A DNA stretch of 44,075 nt from JADLEX01 sp964586775 (GTDB lineage: Bacteria; Lernaellota; Lernaellaia; JACKCT01): contig CAZPJD010000182.1 in assembly GCA_964586775.1 (NCBI GenBank), positions 1 to 44,075 on the forward strand, given 5' to 3'. Both the position numbers and the translations under genes were made by a program. The notes beneath the pieces were generated by a model, which was not told where the DNA came from, made no database searches, and was given only the letters and a program-made list of their open reading frames with translations. Below, one piece after another: positions 41,140 to 44,075 of this stretch. Numbering within the stretch: the first letter of the stretch is position 1; every line of letters starts with the position of its first letter.

Positions 41140-43572
41140 ATGAGAATTTTCGGGCTGGGCCGGGCACGGACGGCGATCTGGATCGTCATCGCCGCGCTGG
41201 CGTGCGGCTGCGCGCGCATGTGGGTCGGCACGGGCTTTCCGCGCGAGGGCGAGGAGATCGTCGAGACGCGCGGCATCTCGGGCGAGGTGCGCATCGACTA
41301 CGACGAGTGGTACGTGCCGCACGTGCGCGCGCTCTCCGATCGCGACGCGATGTTCGGCCTCGGCTACGCGATGGCGTCGGCGCGGCTGTTTCAACTCGAC
41401 CTCTACCGCCGTCTCGCGCGCGGCGATCTCGCCGGGCTCACCGGCCCCGAGATCGTGCTTCGCGACGAATCGGGCGAGACGACGCTCGACGCGGTCGAGA
41501 TCGACCTGTGGCTGCGTCTGCTGGACTTCGCCGACACCGGCCGCCGGCACCTCGAGGCGTCGAGCCCCGAGACGAAGGCGCGCCTCGCCGCGTTCGCCGA
41601 CGGCGTCAACGCGTTTGCCCGCGAGCGCGAGGGCGATCTGTCCGCGCCGTATTCGGTGCCCGTGTTTCTGGGCGGCAAGGGATTTTTGCCGTGGAGCGCC
41701 GAGGACAGCGCGGCCATCGCGGCGATGCTGTCGTTCGGCCTGTCGCAGAATTTGCAAGAAGAGGCGTTCGCCGTAGCGGGGCTTCGTGACGGCATGTCGA
41801 TCGAGCAGATCCTCGACTACATCTCGCCCGATGTCGCGATTGCGCCCGACGCCTACGAATACGTCCGCGCGTTTCGCGGGCGGCTCGGCGGCGTGCGTTT
41901 CGTGAAGGGCTTCGAGCACTTTCAGCGCTTCATCGCGGGCTCGCGGCATCTGACCGCGGAGCTGTCGGCGAGCAACAACTGGGCGGTCGCGCCGTCGAAA
42001 TCCGCGAGCGGCAAGCCGATGCTGGCGAACGACCCGCACGTCTCCACCTCGATGCCGCCCTTCTGGTTTACGGCGCACGTGCAATCGCCCGACTGGTCCG
42101 TGGCGGGCGCGTTCGCGCCGGGCGTGCCGGTGGCGCTGGCCGGACACAACGGCCGCGTGGCGTGGGGCGTCACGGCCGTGCACGCCGACACCATCGATCT
42201 CGCCATCGAGCGCGTGGACGGCGCGCGCAAGACCTTCGTGCAAGACGACAAAACCTACGGCATGTCGCGGCGCACGCTGCGCGCGCGGGTGAAGGACGAG
42301 ATCGTCACGCGCGACGCGTGGGCCACCGCGTTCGGCCCGGTCATCAGCGAGCTCGCGCCCGATTCGGCGTGGGCGGTGTCGATGCGATGGATCGGATGGG
42401 AGGGCACGCGCGTGCTCGACGCGGGCTTCGGACTCTTCGATGCGAAAAGCGCAAAGGACGCGATGGCGCTCGGCCGCGATTTCGGTTCGCTCTCGCTCAA
42501 CCTGGTGTGCGCCGACGCCGACGGGCACATCGGCTGGGCGGTCACCGGCGACATCCCCGAGCGCACGGGTTACACCGGCGTGCTGCCCAAGGACGGACGC
42601 ACTTCGGCGCAGGAGTGGACGGGCGTGATGCCGCACGACGCGCGGCCCGGCGCGTACGATCCCAAATCGGGGATCATCGTCACGGCGAACAATCGACCCG
42701 ATCACGCGATGGCCGACAAGATCACGTCGTCCTACCCCGCGCCGTATCGCCACGACCGCATCGCCGCGCTGCTCAAGGCCAAGGACAAACTCACCCTCGC
42801 CGATATGCGCGAGACGCAAGGAGATCTGCACAGCGCCCAGGCCGACAAGCTGCTGCCGATCGTGCTGGGCGTCTCGCCTCGCTCGCCCGACGCGCAGGAC
42901 GCCCTGGCGAGCCTGCGTTCGTGGAAAAAAGTCGTGCGCGCGGATTCGCCCGGCGCGCTGTATTGGGAGGTGTTTCTCGACAGCTTCCAGCGGCGTCTCG
43001 CGAAGCAGATCCCCGACGGCGCGCGCGGCGCGTATCTGTGGCGCGATCCCTTCGGCCCGATTCTGGCCGATGCGCTGCCGCGCGAAAAAACCGCGTGGTG
43101 GGGCAGTGCCCTCGAGCGCGACGTGATGGTCGAGGACGCGCTGGCCGACGCGGCGGCGCGGCTGCGCAAGTTGTTCGGCGCGCGACTCGACACGGCCACG
43201 TGGGGCGATCTGCACAAGCTGTATTTCGAGCATCCGCTGGCGGATGCAAAGGCGATCGGCAAGTTCTACCGCCTGCCGCCGCTGCCCTTCGGCGGCGACG
43301 CGGCGACGGTGGCGTCTGGCACGTACCGGCTCGGGCATTCGTTCGACGCGACAAATTACTCGTCGCTGCGTTTCGCGATCGACATGGCGGCGCCGGGCGA
43401 GGCGCGCTTTGCGATCCCCGGCGGGCAGTCGGAGATCGGCCGTCATCCGTCCTACGCGAACCTGCTGCTCGGCTGGTACGAGGGCGGCGACTACCCGCTG
43501 CTTCAGCGCGACGAGGATTTGTCGCGCGCGGCGAAATCGGCGACGGTGATCCTGAAGCGGCCGGCGGAGTAG
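41140..43572 (+). CDS. Penicillin acylase (penicillin amidase) family hydrolase
   Basis: This 810-residue N-terminal nucleophile hydrolase cleaves amides such as beta-lactams or acyl-homoserine lactones in characterised relatives. The family order is kept: an N-terminal signal or lipoprotein-like segment (AALACGC), the alpha chain with DYDEWYVPHVRA and LGYAMASARLFQLDLYRRLARGDLA, a linker, and the beta-chain start SNNWAVAPSKSASGKPMLANDPH with the nucleophile Ser in ELSASNNW. Later blocks include GVPVALAGHNGRVAWGVTAV and ITANNRP-like VTANNRPDH. Autocatalytic cleavage before that Ser is expected, producing a periplasmic heterodimer. The substrate is unknown. The ATG at 41140 is preceded by GGGGCGG. 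An upstream in-frame TTG is less likely. Confidence 0.93.
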   Translation: MRIFGLGRARTAIWIVIAALACGCARMWVGTGFPREGEEIVETRGISGEVRIDYDEWYVPHVRALSDRDAMFGLGYAMASARLFQLDLYRRLARGDLAGLTGPEIVLRDESGETTLDAVEIDLWLRLLDFADTGRRHLEASSPETKARLAAFADGVNAFAREREGDLSAPYSVPVFLGGKGFLPWSAEDSAAIAAMLSFGLSQNLQEEAFAVAGLRDGMSIEQILDYISPDVAIAPDAYEYVRAFRGRLGGVRFVKGFEHFQRFIAGSRHLTAELSASNNWAVAPSKSASGKPMLANDPHVSTSMPPFWFTAHVQSPDWSVAGAFAPGVPVALAGHNGRVAWGVTAVHADTIDLAIERVDGARKTFVQDDKTYGMSRRTLRARVKDEIVTRDAWATAFGPVISELAPDSAWAVSMRWIGWEGTRVLDAGFGLFDAKSAKDAMALGRDFGSLSLNLVCADADGHIGWAVTGDIPERTGYTGVLPKDGRTSAQEWTGVMPHDARPGAYDPKSGIIVTANNRPDHAMADKITSSYPAPYRHDRIAALLKAKDKLTLADMRETQGDLHSAQADKLLPIVLGVSPRSPDAQDALASLRSWKKVVRADSPGALYWEVFLDSFQRRLAKQIPDGARGAYLWRDPFGPILADALPREKTAWWGSALERDVMVEDALADAAARLRKLFGARLDTATWGDLHKLYFEHPLADAKAIGKFYRLPPLPFGGDAATVASGTYRLGHSFDATNYSSLRFAIDMAAPGEARFAIPGGQSEIGRHPSYANLLLGWYEGGDYPLLQRDEDLSRAAKSATVILKRPAE

Positions 43573-43607
43573 CGGGGACGTACGGCGCGTAGCGATGCGC
43601 GTCCCCG
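43573..43607. repeat. Dispersed palindromic repeat, family A, copy 2
   Basis: This 35-bp element has outer arms CGGGGACG and CGTCCCCG and is 30/35 identical to 2765-2799. It starts 1 bp after the acylase stop codon and could shape or end its transcript, but it lacks a T-run. Confidence 0.7.
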
Positions 43608-43661
43608 ATCGGGCGGCGCGCCGGCCGGGCATGTCCCCAGCATTTTCTGAGGCCGAGCTTC

Positions 43662-43982
43662 ATGGGAAAACTCGCGAATTTTCGTCCGTGGGCGCCGATG
43701 ATCGCCGCGGCGTCAGGCCGAAACGACCGGCAAAGAATGGTCCGCGAACCGCTGGAGCGGATCGCCCTCGACCCCGTCCCCCATCGGCCCGATCGCGTCG
43801 AACCCGAAGCCGTCAAACGAAGACCGAAAAACTTCGCGCGACTCAATAAACCCAGACACGAATTCCGCGAAATCGCCCATCGGAATCGGTACGCCAAGAC
43901 GCTAACTTGGCGCCATTCGGGACTGTCCCTCATCACCCCAATTCCGCGATTGATTTCGCTGAGCAATAAAAAACCTCGTTGA
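43662..43982 (+). pseudogene. Remnant of an IS4-type transposase C-terminus
   Basis: The frame contains RPDRVEPEAVKRRPKNFARL followed by NKPRHEFRE. This matches the C-terminal pattern of many IS4-family transposases (RxEPRAVKRRPKxYxLLxKPR). The sequence before it has no transposase catalytic motifs, and no start region is present. The gene body is missing, so only a fragment survives. The exact limits are uncertain. Confidence 0.55.
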
Positions 43983-44039
43983 ATCTGGTAGGATGCGTTT
44001 GTCGAGACGATCCGCAGATTTCACCAACGAGGTGAGTCC

Positions 44040-44075
44040 ATGATCGCGCAAACCGTTCTTCCTTTCAAGCTGGAA
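44040..44075 (+). CDS. Start of a transposase gene (IS1380-like), cut by the window edge
   Basis: Only the first 12 codons are present: MIAQTVLPFKLE. GAGGTGA lies 5 nt before the ATG. The 'QTVLPFKLE' opening recalls IS1380-family transposases (…QTIPFKIE…). A 9-bp inverted pair, ACCTCGTTG (43973-43981) and CAACGAGGT (44025-44033), lies just upstream and could be part of the IS end. Identification is tentative because the rest is outside the window. Confidence 0.5.
   Translation, partial: MIAQTVLPFKLE

Noticed and set aside
40090..43632. Very long minus-strand open frame (about 1180 codons)
   Set aside because: It is antisense to the acylase, zinc-ribbon and lipoprotein genes, which have clear family motifs and start signals.

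Overview
The window is a high-GC chromosomal segment from a Gram-negative bacterium. Signal peptides, lipoproteins with long Asp runs after the lipobox, a TonB-dependent receptor and a class III cytochrome c all fit an outer-membrane bearing, deltaproteobacterial-type lineage (Myxococcota, Desulfobacterota or a relative). The lineage is an inference. I saw no rRNA, tRNA or CRISPR array.

Regions. (1) 0.2-7.6 kb: envelope proteins, then a metal and oxidative-stress block. A TonB-dependent receptor carries six DxDxDG repeats and is followed by a His-rich lipoprotein. Divergent from them are a cysteine-free, HHH-containing Fur/Irr-type regulator and a catalase. Matching palindromes, T[A/G]GAC-N3-GTC[T/C]A, lie at the regulator start and on the catalase promoter. 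(2) 7.7-10.6 kb: a complete EcoRII-type restriction-modification operon (5-methylcytosine methyltransferase, Vsr mismatch endonuclease, EcoRII-like endonuclease) with overlapping genes. (3) 10.7-20.8 kb: a PHP-domain lipoprotein, a C25 (gingipain-type) peptidase, a transketolase / metallo-hydrolase / carbamoyltransferase operon on the minus strand, a coiled-coil winged-helix protein, an AT-rich non-coding stretch, and a tetraheme cytochrome. (4) 20.8-31.5 kb: a YhaO/YhaN-type nuclease pair, divergent from a two-gene ATPase plus TPR operon that is the best candidate for an undescribed conflict or signalling system, then an SGNH hydrolase and a RhuM-family gene. (5) 31.5-36 kb: an outer-membrane protein and a lipoprotein in convergent orientation, separated by about 1.4 kb that holds an RHH regulator-pyrF operon. 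That segment is bounded by 72-bp direct repeats which duplicate the junction of the two flanking genes. (6) 36-44 kb: a two-domain methyltransferase broken by one in-frame amber codon, an hslU 3' remnant, secreted and membrane proteins, a DegT-type aminotransferase, a zinc-ribbon protein, a penicillin-acylase-family hydrolase, a transposase remnant, and the first codons of another transposase running off the window.

Together, region 1 looks like a metal-uptake and peroxide-defence unit under one regulator. Regions 2 and 4 look like islands of defence or DNA-processing genes. Dispersed palindromic repeats at 2.77, 2.81, 39.9 and 43.6 kb, and transposase pieces at the right edge, show a repeat-rich genome. 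Several genes (perR/irr-like, the C25 peptidase, the zinc-ribbon protein) have a -10-like box 6-8 nt before their ATG, which suggests leaderless transcripts.
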